Below, one piece after another: positions 1 through 7,753 of a stretch of DNA of 64,000 bases. Origin of the DNA: Chromobacterium haemolyticum DSM 19808 (GTDB taxonomy: Bacteria; Pseudomonadota; Gammaproteobacteria; Burkholderiales; Chromobacteriaceae); the NCBI RefSeq assembly GCF_000711885.1, contig NZ_JONK01000027.1:1-64000 (forward strand), given 5' to 3'. Numbering within the stretch: the first letter of the stretch is position 1; each line of letters begins with the position of its first letter. Under the pieces are notes generated by a model, which saw only the letters and a list, made by a program, of their open reading frames with translations, was not told where the DNA came from and did no database searches. Both the position numbers and the translations under genes were made by a program.

Positions 1-40
1 TTAAGCTAACCGATACTAATTGCTCGTGAGGCTTGATCCT
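1..40 (+). rRNA. 23S ribosomal RNA, 3' end only
   Basis: The first 40 bases match the conserved 3' terminus of bacterial 23S rRNA: a GCTAACCGATACTAAT block followed by CGTGAGGCTT. The rest of the gene lies outside the window. The 5S gene follows on the same strand after a spacer of about 120 bases, the usual order of an rrn operon. The exact 3' end was set by comparison with the remembered E. coli terminus. Confidence 0.93.
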
Positions 41-160
41 ATCATTTGAGTGGCTTGGGAGACTGAGCGACGAAGTGTGGATGTGCGACACAATTGAATA
101 CCGAATATATGTGGGCTGATCAAAGATCAGCCCAGGCTTCTTCTAGTTTGTACCAGTTTA

Positions 161-279
161 TGTCTGGTGGCCATAGCGAGGTGGTCCCACGCCTTCCCAT
201 CCCGAACAGGACCGTGAAACGCCTTAGCGCCGATGATAGTGTGGCATTCGCCATGTGAAAGTAGGACACCGCCAGACGC
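161..279 (+). rRNA. rrf: 5S ribosomal RNA
   Basis: The block starts TGTCTGGTGGCCATAGCG and contains GGTGGTCCCACGCC, GTGAAACGCCTTAGCGCCGATG and GTAGGACACCGCCAGAC. The two ends pair to form helix I. All are standard 5S features. It lies about 120 bases after the 23S end and is followed by a strong terminator. The ends may be off by a few bases. Confidence 0.95.
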
Positions 280-290
280 CCGATTGCGAA

Positions 291-316
291 GCCCAGCTCA
301 GACGAGCTGGGCTTTT
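291..316 (+). terminator. Rho-independent terminator of the rrn operon
   Basis: GCCCAGCTC and GAGCTGGGC form a perfect 9-bp stem with a short loop, followed by TTTT. It lies directly after the 5S gene, so it should end the rRNA transcript. Confidence 0.88.
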
Positions 317-374
317 GCATTGGTGTTCAGATCTTGCCAAGCCTCTCCATGGGAGGCTTTCGCGTTTGCAGGGC

Positions 375-743
375 TCAGTAGTAACTGACGACCAATTGGC
401 CGCGCTGGCTGTTTTTGGGCGTGGCGATGCTGAAGCTGCGCAGATTATCGCTGCGACCCAGGTCGTAGCCGTTCGCGGCGGCTTGGCTGCTGGATTTTGC
501 GTCGGCGTTGGCCCGCACAAGAAGGTTCTCGCCGTTGGTCGCGAGGGCCTGGATGTGGACCGGAGCTTTGCATTTGCCGACTTCCAGCCGACTAGGGCCA
601 TTGAGGCCGCTGGGCGCGTTGAGCGCGAGTGGACATTGAGCCTCGACGATGCGGCCGTTGAAGATGATGACGCCGCCGTCGGCCAGTGCGACCGACGACA
701 GCAGCAGGCAAGCCATGGCGGCAAGCGACGCTGGTTGTTTCAT
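375..743 (-). CDS. Secreted fimbrial-like (type 1 pilin-like) protein
   Basis: The 122-residue product has a clear Sec signal peptide (about residues 1-21, ending SSVALA). A pilin-like opening follows: GGVIIFNGRIVEAQC resembles the start of FimA-type fimbrial domains, with the conserved Cys. The product ends in a beta-strand-like VVSYY. It is shorter than a typical 160-180-residue pilin, so it may be a minor or solitary member of the fold. ATG 743 was chosen because a GGGG ribosome site lies just upstream and the signal peptide starts there; a longer reading to 848 lacks support. No usher or chaperone gene is nearby. Family assignment is by motif memory and moderately sure. Confidence 0.7.
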   Translation of the reverse strand: MKQPASLAAMACLLLSSVALADGGVIIFNGRIVEAQCPLALNAPSGLNGPSRLEVGKCKAPVHIQALATNGENLLVRANADAKSSSQAAANGYDLGRSDNLRSFSIATPKNSQRGQLVVSYY

Positions 744-944
744 ATGAATACCCCGTTTGATCGAATAAGCTTGTTCCCAACGACTCTGGCGGCCGTTGTG
801 GCGGTGTGGCCTTCTAGATATAGGCGGTATCCAGTTTGATTCCAGCAAAAAATTAATATGTTAAAACCGTGTTTAATAGTAAATATCTATAAAAGTTACA
901 AATCAAGCCTTTATTAATCCAATTTTGTTTAAAATTTGCGTGAC
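744..944. other. AT-rich intergenic stretch
   Basis: About 200 bases between the fimbrial-like gene and the mor terminator. Bases 835-940 are strongly AT-rich against the high-GC surroundings and probably hold the promoter of the minus-strand fimbrial-like gene. No ORF with support was seen. Confidence 0.5.
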
Positions 945-980
945 AAAAGCCGCTCTCCGGTTTCGGATGAGCGGCTTTTT
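945..980 (-). terminator. Terminator after the Mor-family gene
   Basis: AAAAGCCGCTC and GAGCGGCTTTTT pair around a short loop, with T runs on both strands. It lies just past the stop of the minus-strand Mor-family gene and can also stop plus-strand transcripts. Confidence 0.8.
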
Positions 981-1003
981 GCATTCGAGCGACTGGGAGG
1001 CGC

Positions 1004-1351
1004 TCAGTTGGCCTGGCTGGCGCGTTGTTCCTGCTCTCGCTGGCGTTCCGTTTTGATGATTTTGTAGATCCATTGCAGCGAGACGCCGTAACGACGCGCC
1101 AGTTCGGCGTGGTTGCCGCCGGTGAATTCGCGGTAGATCTGCTGGTCGCGCTGGGAGGATTTATAGGACAGGCCGATGGGGAAATAGATGTTCTGTCCGC
1201 CCCAGTGCTTGGCCATGCGTTCGGCGATTTCCTGGCCCAGTTGTTCCGCTTGCTGCTGCTCGGTGTTGGCGAGCTGCCTCAGCGTCATGGCCACGTGTTG
1301 TGCCAGATCTACGAGCAGTTCCGGTCCTTTGCTGCGAAAGCGCGCTTGCAT
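1004..1351 (-). CDS. Mor/C-family phage transcription activator
   Basis: The 115-residue product matches the Mor transcription activator family of phage Mu. The segment HWGGQNIYFP followed by SQRDQQIYREFTGGNHAELARRYG is the family signature: the dimerisation segment, then the helix-turn-helix (about residues 75-105, ending SLQWIYKIIK). Mor and C switch on Mu middle and late promoters, so this protein probably activates the adjacent tail genes. It is transcribed away from them. ATG 1351 has an AAAGGA ribosome site. It has its own terminator at 945-980. Family call is firm; the target promoters are inferred. Confidence 0.9.
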   Translation of the reverse strand: MQARFRSKGPELLVDLAQHVAMTLRQLANTEQQQAEQLGQEIAERMAKHWGGQNIYFPIGLSYKSSQRDQQIYREFTGGNHAELARRYGVSLQWIYKIIKTERQREQEQRASQAN

Positions 1352-1593
1352 GGCGTTGTCCTTTGGCGACGGTGTCGATGAAGGACATTATCGTCATCTT
1401 CGCGCGCGCGGCCCGGATGACGCGTGTCAGCGCCGACCGGGGCGCGTTGGCGGCCGCTTTTCTGTAAAGCGCGTTAAAAGACCGCCAGGACCCTGGTGGC
1501 GCATCCTTGCCCTCGTTCGATGGCCAGGCGCCGTCGGCAACCGTCATTGCGAGTGATCTCGCCTTTCTTCCCACGATGTCCAGGAGCCCGCCC

Positions 1594-2055
1594 GTGGCCA
1601 GCACTTCCCAAATTGTTGACGCGCTGTTGGCGCGTTTGCGCGGCGCTTTGCCGTCATTGAGCGTCGAGCATTGCGCCGCGCCGGCCGATTACCGGCTTGA
1701 ACATCCGCAAGGCGCGCTCTTGTTGAGCTACCGCGGCAGCCAATTCGCCTTGCCGCGCGATGTAGCCGGAGTTTGCCAGCAGCGCACGCTGCAGCTGGAG
1801 CTGACGCTGCTGCTGCGGCGCGCCAGCGCGCAACTCAACGATACGGAAGCGCTGGACGCGGCGCGGAGCGCCTGCCTGGGATTCCCCGCGCCGGATTGCC
1901 GACCCGCCTGCTTATCGAGCGAAACCTTTTTGGGCTTCAGCGACGGTATCGCCCGTTACGCCATTTCGCTGGCCGCCGACACCTTGCAGGTGGCGGAGGC
2001 GGCCCCGGGGCATGAGCCTGTGTTAACCGCAGTCACTAAGGAGGAGCAGTCATGA
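1594..2055 (+). CDS. Gp37-like phage tail protein (Mu gp37 position)
   Basis: A 153-residue product that opens the tail cluster. It starts with a helix (SQIVDALLARLRG) and reads like the Gp37/DUF1834 family seen just before gp38 and the sheath in Mu-like phages. Position and size drive the call more than strong motifs. GTG 1594 was chosen because AGGAG sits eight bases upstream. ATG 1576 and a farther ATG 1507 are in frame but lack ribosome sites. Its stop overlaps the next gene by four bases (ATGA), so the two are translationally coupled. Confidence 0.65.
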   Translation: MASTSQIVDALLARLRGALPSLSVEHCAAPADYRLEHPQGALLLSYRGSQFALPRDVAGVCQQRTLQLELTLLLRRASAQLNDTEALDAARSACLGFPAPDCRPACLSSETFLGFSDGIARYAISLAADTLQVAEAAPGHEPVLTAVTKEEQS

Positions 2056-2249
2056 AGTACTTGTATTCCGGGCCGATCAGCGGCGTCACTCTGGCCGACG
2101 GCCAGGAAATCATGTTGTTTCCCGGCGCTGAGGTGGAGATGCCGGAACAGCACGATTACACCCGCATGCTGTTGGCCTTGCAGCATCTGAGCCCGTTGCC
2201 GCAAGCGGCGACGGCATCGACGTCCCCTAGCGCTGAACAAGGAGCTTGA
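2052..2249 (+). CDS. DUF2635-like small tail-cluster protein (Mu gp38 position)
   Basis: A 65-residue protein between Gp37-like and the sheath, the place of Mu gp38. It contains a DGQEIMLFPGAEVEMPEQHDYTRML-type stretch, consistent with the DUF2635 family, whose members keep a short phrase of this form ahead of the sheath gene. ATG 2052 has an AGGAGG ribosome site and overlaps the upstream stop. The role in tail assembly is unknown. Confidence 0.65.
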   Translation: MKYLYSGPISGVTLADGQEIMLFPGAEVEMPEQHDYTRMLLALQHLSPLPQAATASTSPSAEQGA

Positions 2250-2251
2250 GC

Positions 2252-3688
2252 ATGGCAGCCAATTATCTGCATGGCGTGGAAACCATTGAAGTCGAACGCG
2301 GCGCGCGCCCGGTGCGCACCGTCAAATCGGCGGTGATCGGCCTGATCGGCACCGCGCCGACGGCGCCGGAGGCAGCCCATACCCCGGTGTTGTGCCTGTC
2401 GGAAAAAGACGCGGCGGCTTTTGGCCCGCAACTGGCCGGCTTTACCATTCCGCAAGCGTTGAATGCGATCTACGATCACGGCGCCGGCACCGTGGTGGTG
2501 ATCAACGTGCTGGACCCGGCCGTGCATAAAACCGCGGTGGCCGGCGAGGCGGTGACGCTGGACGCGGCCACCGGCCAGGGCAAAACCGCCAAGGCGGCGC
2601 TGTTGAACGTGGCGGTGAAGAGCGCCGACGGTGCCACCGCTTACGCGCTTGGGACCGACTACCTGCTGGATGCTGTCAACGGCAAGATCACGCGTGTGAA
2701 AGACGGCGCCATCGCCGCGGGCGCGGTGCTGAAGGTCAGCTACGATTACGCCGACCCGAGCAAGATCACCGCCGCCGACATCATCGGCGCGGTCAACGCC
2801 GCCGGCAACCGTACCGGTCTGAAGGCCTTGCAGGACACTTACAACCGCTTTGGCTTCTTCGCCAAGCTGCTGATCGCTCCGGGCTTCTGCACCCAGAACT
2901 CGGTGGCCAGCGCCATGGCCGCCATGGCAGACAAGCTGGACGCCATCGCCTATGTTGACGCGCCGATTGGCACCAGCTTCGCCCAGGCGCAAGCCGGCCG
3001 CGGTCCGGCGGGCGGCATCAACTTCAACACGTCCAGCGACCGCGTGCGCCTGTGCTATCCGCACGTCAAGGTATATGACCCGGCCACCAACGACACTCGC
3101 CTGGAGCCGCTGTCGGCCCGCGCCGCCGGCCTGCGCGCCAAGGTGGACAACGACAAGGGCTTCTGGTGGTCCAGTTCCAATCAGGAACTGGCCGGCGTCA
3201 TCGGCGTGGAGCGTCAGCTGACCGCGATGATCGACGATCCTCAGTCCGAGGTGAACCTGTTGAACGAGCAGGGCATCACCACGGTGTTCTCCAGCTTTGG
3301 CTCCGGCTTCCGTCTGTGGGGCAACCGCACCGCCGCCTGGCCCACCGTCAGCCATATGCGCAACTTCGAGAACGTGCGCCGCACCGGCGACGTGATCAAT
3401 GAGTCGATTCGCTATTTCAGCCAGCAGTTCATCGATATGCCGCTGAACCAGGCCACCATCGACGCGCTGGTGGAATCGGTGAACGGCTACGGCCGCAAGC
3501 TGATTGGCGACGGCGCGCTGCTGGGCTTCAAAGCCTGGTTCGACACGGCGCGCAATCCGGAAACCGAGCTGGCGGCCGGCCACCTGCTGATCAGCTACAA
3601 GTACACGGTGCCGCCGCCGCTGGAACGTCTGACCTTTGAAACCGAGATCACCTCGGAATACCTGTTGAGCCTGAAGGGAGGCAATTGA
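2252..3688 (+). CDS. Contractile tail sheath protein
   Basis: The 478-residue product is a phage tail sheath subunit of the Mu L / P2 FI type. It starts with the typical LHGVETIEVERGARPVRTVK segment and AVIGLIGTAP strand. The C-terminal half has WPTVSHMRNFENVRRTGDVI, close to the sheath core signature. Length fits the family. In a tail it would form the contracting outer tube. Start ATG 2252 is preceded by AAGGAGC; a TTG two codons earlier is unlikely. The tube gene follows after two bases. Confidence 0.94.
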   Translation: MAANYLHGVETIEVERGARPVRTVKSAVIGLIGTAPTAPEAAHTPVLCLSEKDAAAFGPQLAGFTIPQALNAIYDHGAGTVVVINVLDPAVHKTAVAGEAVTLDAATGQGKTAKAALLNVAVKSADGATAYALGTDYLLDAVNGKITRVKDGAIAAGAVLKVSYDYADPSKITAADIIGAVNAAGNRTGLKALQDTYNRFGFFAKLLIAPGFCTQNSVASAMAAMADKLDAIAYVDAPIGTSFAQAQAGRGPAGGINFNTSSDRVRLCYPHVKVYDPATNDTRLEPLSARAAGLRAKVDNDKGFWWSSSNQELAGVIGVERQLTAMIDDPQSEVNLLNEQGITTVFSSFGSGFRLWGNRTAAWPTVSHMRNFENVRRTGDVINESIRYFSQQFIDMPLNQATIDALVESVNGYGRKLIGDGALLGFKAWFDTARNPETELAAGHLLISYKYTVPPPLERLTFETEITSEYLLSLKGGN

Positions 3689-3690
3689 TC

Positions 3691-4215
3691 ATGGCAGGCA
3701 AGATTGAAATCAACCGCATCACCAACGCCAACATCTATATCAACGGCAACTCGCTGCTGGGTCGCGCCGAGGAGATCAAGCTGCCGGACGTGTCCGCCAT
3801 CATGCAGGAGCATAAGGCGCTGGGCATGGTGGGCAAGATCGAGCTGCCGGCCGGTTTTGACAAGCTGGAGGGCGAGATCAAGTGGAACTCGCTGTACAAG
3901 GACGTGGCCAAGATCATCGCCAATCCGTTCCAGGCGGTGCAGCTGCAGGCCCGTTCCAGCATCGAGACCTACGGCGCGCAGGGTCGCCTGCAGCAGGTCA
4001 GCCTGGTGACCTTCCTGACCGTGATGTTCAAGAAGAACCCGTTGGGCACTTACAAACAGCATGAAAACGCCGATTTCAGCTCCTCCTTCTCCGCCACCTA
4101 CATCAAGCAGGTAGTGGACGGCGAGGATGTGCTGGAGCTGGACTACCTGGCCAATATCTTCCGGGTGGGCGGCAACGACATGCTGGAACTGTACCGCCGC
4201 AATATCGGCGGCTGA
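3691..4215 (+). CDS. Major tail tube protein
   Basis: The 174-residue product belongs to the P2 FII / Mu M tail tube family. Typical features are the N-terminal RITNANIYINGNSLLGRAEEIKLPD segment, a central GFDKLEGEIKW, and a C-terminal LELDYLANIFRVGG. The protein would form the inner tube inside the sheath. The start has an AAGGGAG ribosome site and the gene lies two bases after the sheath gene, as in intact phage tails. Confidence 0.94.
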   Translation: MAGKIEINRITNANIYINGNSLLGRAEEIKLPDVSAIMQEHKALGMVGKIELPAGFDKLEGEIKWNSLYKDVAKIIANPFQAVQLQARSSIETYGAQGRLQQVSLVTFLTVMFKKNPLGTYKQHENADFSSSFSATYIKQVVDGEDVLELDYLANIFRVGGNDMLELYRRNIGG

Positions 4216-4429
4216 TGAAGGGCCGGCCGCCGGCCGGCTTGTCGGCACGCTCCAGTTTCCATGAAGGTGGGCCCGGCTTGGCCGGGTCCACCGGAGCCAC
4301 GGCGATTCAGTTTGCAGGCAAGCCGGCTGGCGCTTTCAAGCCTTTCCCTAAAGGGCTTTAACAGACCCGCAGGGCCGTAAACCGGACAATGAAGCTCATC
4401 AACCACGCAGTCCGCGACAAGGAGCTCCC
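4216..4429. other. Non-coding gap in the tail operon with hairpins
   Basis: About 210 bases between the tube and chaperone genes without a supported ORF. It holds a strong palindrome, GGCCGGCCGCCGGCCGGC near 4221-4239, and a second GC-rich hairpin near 4264-4292. They could set the relative expression of the abundant tube and sheath against the minor proteins downstream, but this is inference. Confidence 0.45.
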
Positions 4430-4684
4430 ATGAAGATCAAACTCAAATACCCGTTCACCGACGCCGCCGGCGAACGCCTGGACAGCCTGGAAATCAGCCG
4501 CCTGAAGCGCGCAGACCTCAAGGCCGCCAGCCATCACAGCCAGGACGACGCCGACCAGGAAGATTTTCTGTTCGCGCGCATGACCGGCCTGACCCTGGAA
4601 GACATCGACCAGCTCGACATCGCCGACAGCCGCGCGCTGGCGGACTGCTTTCGCGACATGGTGGGCGTCTCCGACGACGCTTAA
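4430..4684 (+). CDS. Tail assembly chaperone (Mu gp41 / P2 E-like)
   Basis: An 84-residue acidic protein between the tube and tape-measure genes, the fixed place of tail assembly chaperones. Sequence is of the gp41/GpE type: short beta start (KIKLKYPFTDAAGERLDSLEI), then helices ending LTLEDIDQLDIADSRALADCFRDMVG. These proteins bind the tape measure during tube assembly and are usually made in two forms by frameshifting near their 3' end. The ATG has AAGGAGC upstream. A second reading frame open past the stop is listed separately. Confidence 0.82.
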   Translation: MKIKLKYPFTDAAGERLDSLEISRLKRADLKAASHHSQDDADQEDFLFARMTGLTLEDIDQLDIADSRALADCFRDMVGVSDDA

Positions 4685-4838
4685 AGATTTCGACGAAGCG
4701 CTGCTGACCGTGCTCGGCCTGCCGCCGTCGGAAATCGACGCGCTGGCGATGGACGACTACTGGTTTTGGTGCGAGGTGGCGGAGCGAGAGGTCCAGCGCC
4801 GCCACGAGCGCGAACAACAGTGGCTGGATCGAGACTGA
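4683..4838 (+). CDS. Out-of-frame extension of the tail chaperone (E'-like), possibly made by recoding
   Basis: The frame starting at positions divisible by 3 stays open from well inside the chaperone gene to TGA 4836-4838. It encodes a conserved-looking tail with FDEALLTVLGLP, MDDYWFWCEVAERE and a charged helix ending QWLDRD. This pattern is typical of the second half of P2 E+E'-type chaperones. Relative to the upstream gene it is shifted by +1 or -2, and Mu has been described as using -2. An ATG at 4749 could also start a 29-residue peptide on its own. No clean slip heptamer was seen; GGTGGGCG around 4660-4667 is a weak candidate. Confidence 0.6.
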   Translation, partial: KDFDEALLTVLGLPPSEIDALAMDDYWFWCEVAEREVQRRHEREQQWLDRD

Positions 4839-4962
4839 TTTTTCCTGCGCCGCGCGTCCGCGCGGCCCGGGGCCGGCCCATCCGTCAGGACGTCCGCCGG
4901 CCCCACCCAGAGCCGCCGGAGCTGGTTTGGCGGCCCTCCCCACATACTCACAGGCTAACACC

Positions 4963-7692
4963 ATGGTAAGCGAGTTTTTCATCGGCCTTAAGGTGGGAGC
5001 GACGCTGTCCGGGGTCTTCGACAACGCCTTCCGCTCCGCGCGCGCCTCCTTGGACGAACTGGGCAAGACCAGCTTGCGCCTGCGTGACCGCCAGCGAGAG
5101 CTGAGCGACAGCGTGGAGCGTTCCCGCAAGGCTTTCGCCGCGCTGGATCTGCCGCAGCTGGAGCGCGACCATCACAAGCTGGAGCTGACGCTGGACCGTT
5201 TGCGTCAGCGGCACGACGCCTGGCTGGACAGCGTCAAACGCGGCCAGGGCGTCAAGCTCGCCCTGCCCGGCGTGTCCCAGGTCAGCGAACTGGTGGCCAA
5301 GTGCCGCGTCGAGTTGCAGGCCTCGGTGAAGGTCAAGGCGGTGATCGAAGTGGAACAGCGGGTGCTGGAAAGCCAGGAGCGGCAAAAAGACGCCACCTGC
5401 AATCCTCGCCCGCCAACCTGCCCAAAACGGCCGACACCCCGCGGCGACGGCGACGACAAAGCCAAAGACGCGCCCCCCGATCTCGAATCCACTCTCAAGC
5501 GTCTGCGCACGCCCGGCATCCAGCGATGGATAGGCGTGGCCGACGCTGTTCAGCTGTCCTCGCGCTGGCTGTCCGACGCCGCCGGCAAAACCCACGAAGT
5601 CCTATCCAAAGGCCTGGGCAATAAAGCGCTGCGCTATGTGCACGGCAAGCTCAACCCGCTGCTGGGCGGCAAGCTGCCCAGCGTGGACAGCATGCTCGGG
5701 GCGCTGGAAAGCACCCGCGACGCCGGCGACACCATCGCCAAGGGCGCGGCCAGGGTGGGCCGGGCGCTGCGTCGTTACGCCGATGCTCCGGGCAGTGTGT
5801 TGGCCAAGATCGCCGCAGCCAGCGAGGCGCTGTTGAAAGAAGACGGCGCCAAGTCTGCCGCGTCGGGCAAGACGGGCGGCGCGGCCGCCAAGGGCAAGGC
5901 CGGCGGCGGCAAGATCCGCTCCGCCATTCGGCTATTGCAAGGCCTGCCGGCGCCGGACGCCGCGCCCTTGATCGAATTCAACGATAAGCTGGGCAGCATC
6001 AGCCGCGATGTGGCGAAGGCGGCCGGCACGGTACACAAGACCTTGTCGCAAGGCATGGGCAACAAGGCGCTGCGCTATGTGCACGGCAAGCTCAATCCGC
6101 TGCTGGGCGGCAAGCTGCCCAGCGTGGAAAGCATACTCGGTTCGGTGAAAGCGCTGGAAGAGGGCGCAACCAAGGCCGGCGAGATCAGCGACAAGGTGGG
6201 CAAATCGCTGCGCCGCTATCAGGACACCAAGGGCGGCTTGCTGAGCAAACTGTGGGCCGCCGGCACCGAATGGTTCAAGGAAGACAAACCGGGCGCCACC
6301 CAGAGCCAGGCCGACAAGCCGGGCGACTGCATGGAGGCCAAGCCCGAGAACTGCTGCTGTTGCTGCCAGCCGGTCACGCGCGACATCGACAAGCCCGGCG
6401 ACAGCATGGACCCGGACCGGGACGAGCGCAAAAAGGAAGACAAGCGCGATAAGGAGAAAAAGAACGATCGGCGGGAGCGGGGCCGCAAGGAGCGGCGACC
6501 CAGACCCAAGCCGCGTCCCAAGCCCAGCCCGAAACGGAGGCCCAGTCCGAGACCTAAGCCCAGTCCGAAGCCGAATCCCAGAAGGAGTCCGCGTCCGCGG
6601 CGTTTACCTAAGGGACGTGGCCTGCCTGGCGGCATCGGCGACCTGTTCCGCCGCGGCGCGGCCTTGGCCAAAGCCGGCGTCAAAGGCCTGGGCAATGCGC
6701 TGAAGCAAGTGCCGGGCATGTTGCGCGGCGGCGTGCAGAAGACGGGAGACTGGCTCAAGAGCTTGCCGGGCAAGGCCAAGGCCGGCGCGCAGAGCGCGGC
6801 CAAGGCGGCGGGTTCGGCGGCGAGCCGCATCGGCGCCGGGATGAAGCGCCTGCCTGGATTGGCGCGCGGCGGTGTCAGCGGCGCGGCGAAGCTGGCCAGG
6901 GCGGCGGCCCAGCGGGCGGCTCCGTTGTTGAAGGCGGGGGTTGGCGTGGCCAAGGCCGGCCTCGGCATCGGCAAGGAAGTGTTCAAGCGCACCGGAGGCC
7001 TGCTCAAGGCCGGCATCGCCGGCTCGGTGATCACGGTGATGGAGGCCGGCCAGGAAGCCTGGAACGTCAGCAAGTCCAACCGCAGCCAGACAGAGAAGAA
7101 CAAGGAGTACTGGAAGATAGGCGGCAAGGCTGGCGGCTCCATAGGCGGCGCGGCGATGGGCGCGGCCATCGGCAGCATGATCCTGCCCGGCGTCGGCACT
7201 CTGGTGGGGGGGGTTATCGGCCACTTCGCCGGCAAATACGCTGGGGAATGGGCCGGCGGCAAGGTGGGCAACGCCATCCACGGCGCGCCCATGCCCGGCA
7301 AGGCCAAGCAGCCGCCCGCCGCGCCTCCGCCCGCGGCTACCCAGCCGCCGTCGCGGCCGCCCAAGGTGGACTTCAACAAGCCGACCGGCATGCGCGGCGG
7401 GGGCAACGCGGAAGTGACGGCCAGCGTCTCGGTGTCCGCCCAGGCGGAAGTGCGCGCACGGCAGCTGCAACGCCTGCAACAAGGCGTCGCGGCGGCCAAG
7501 GCGCCCGCCAAGAACGCCGGCGGCGGGATGAACGTCACCTTTGCGCCGCACATCACCGTTACTGCCAGCGCGGCTGCCACGGTGAAGCAGCAGGTGCAGC
7601 AAGCGGTGCAGTTGTCCTACGCCGAGTTTGAACGCCTGATGCGGCGCTACGAGGCGGATAGGCAACGGCGTAGCTATAGCGCCCGCGCTTGA
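4963..7692 (+). CDS. Tail tape measure protein
   Basis: The 909-residue product lies between chaperone and U, and is the longest gene of the module, as expected for the protein that sets tail length. Residues 1-130 are coiled-coil-like. Two copies of a 36-residue unit containing GNKALRYVHGKLNPLLGGKLPSV begin near residues 211 and 358. Five consecutive Cys lie at about 464-468. A Lys/Arg/Pro-rich low-complexity stretch covers about 490-550. A Gly-rich hydrophobic segment (GGSIGGAAMGAAIGSMILPG) lies near 725 and may cross a membrane. ATG 4963 begins VSEFFIGLKVGATLSG, the usual kind of start. The Cys run and basic stretch are unusual. Confidence 0.85.
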   Translation: MVSEFFIGLKVGATLSGVFDNAFRSARASLDELGKTSLRLRDRQRELSDSVERSRKAFAALDLPQLERDHHKLELTLDRLRQRHDAWLDSVKRGQGVKLALPGVSQVSELVAKCRVELQASVKVKAVIEVEQRVLESQERQKDATCNPRPPTCPKRPTPRGDGDDKAKDAPPDLESTLKRLRTPGIQRWIGVADAVQLSSRWLSDAAGKTHEVLSKGLGNKALRYVHGKLNPLLGGKLPSVDSMLGALESTRDAGDTIAKGAARVGRALRRYADAPGSVLAKIAAASEALLKEDGAKSAASGKTGGAAAKGKAGGGKIRSAIRLLQGLPAPDAAPLIEFNDKLGSISRDVAKAAGTVHKTLSQGMGNKALRYVHGKLNPLLGGKLPSVESILGSVKALEEGATKAGEISDKVGKSLRRYQDTKGGLLSKLWAAGTEWFKEDKPGATQSQADKPGDCMEAKPENCCCCCQPVTRDIDKPGDSMDPDRDERKKEDKRDKEKKNDRRERGRKERRPRPKPRPKPSPKRRPSPRPKPSPKPNPRRSPRPRRLPKGRGLPGGIGDLFRRGAALAKAGVKGLGNALKQVPGMLRGGVQKTGDWLKSLPGKAKAGAQSAAKAAGSAASRIGAGMKRLPGLARGGVSGAAKLARAAAQRAAPLLKAGVGVAKAGLGIGKEVFKRTGGLLKAGIAGSVITVMEAGQEAWNVSKSNRSQTEKNKEYWKIGGKAGGSIGGAAMGAAIGSMILPGVGTLVGGVIGHFAGKYAGEWAGGKVGNAIHGAPMPGKAKQPPAAPPPAATQPPSRPPKVDFNKPTGMRGGGNAEVTASVSVSAQAEVRARQLQRLQQGVAAAKAPAKNAGGGMNVTFAPHITVTASAAATVKQQVQQAVQLSYAEFERLMRRYEADRQRRSYSARA

Positions 7693-7753
7693 GCCGCGGA
7701 GCCTGGCGCGCTCGCGCGCCGGGTCCTCTTTCCACCCATTCGGAGGGCAACCC

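Noticed and set aside
6219-7580. 453-codon minus-strand ORF inside the tape measure gene
   Set aside because: It is rich in Pro and Leu, as expected of the complement of the Gly/Lys-rich gene, and has no ribosome site.
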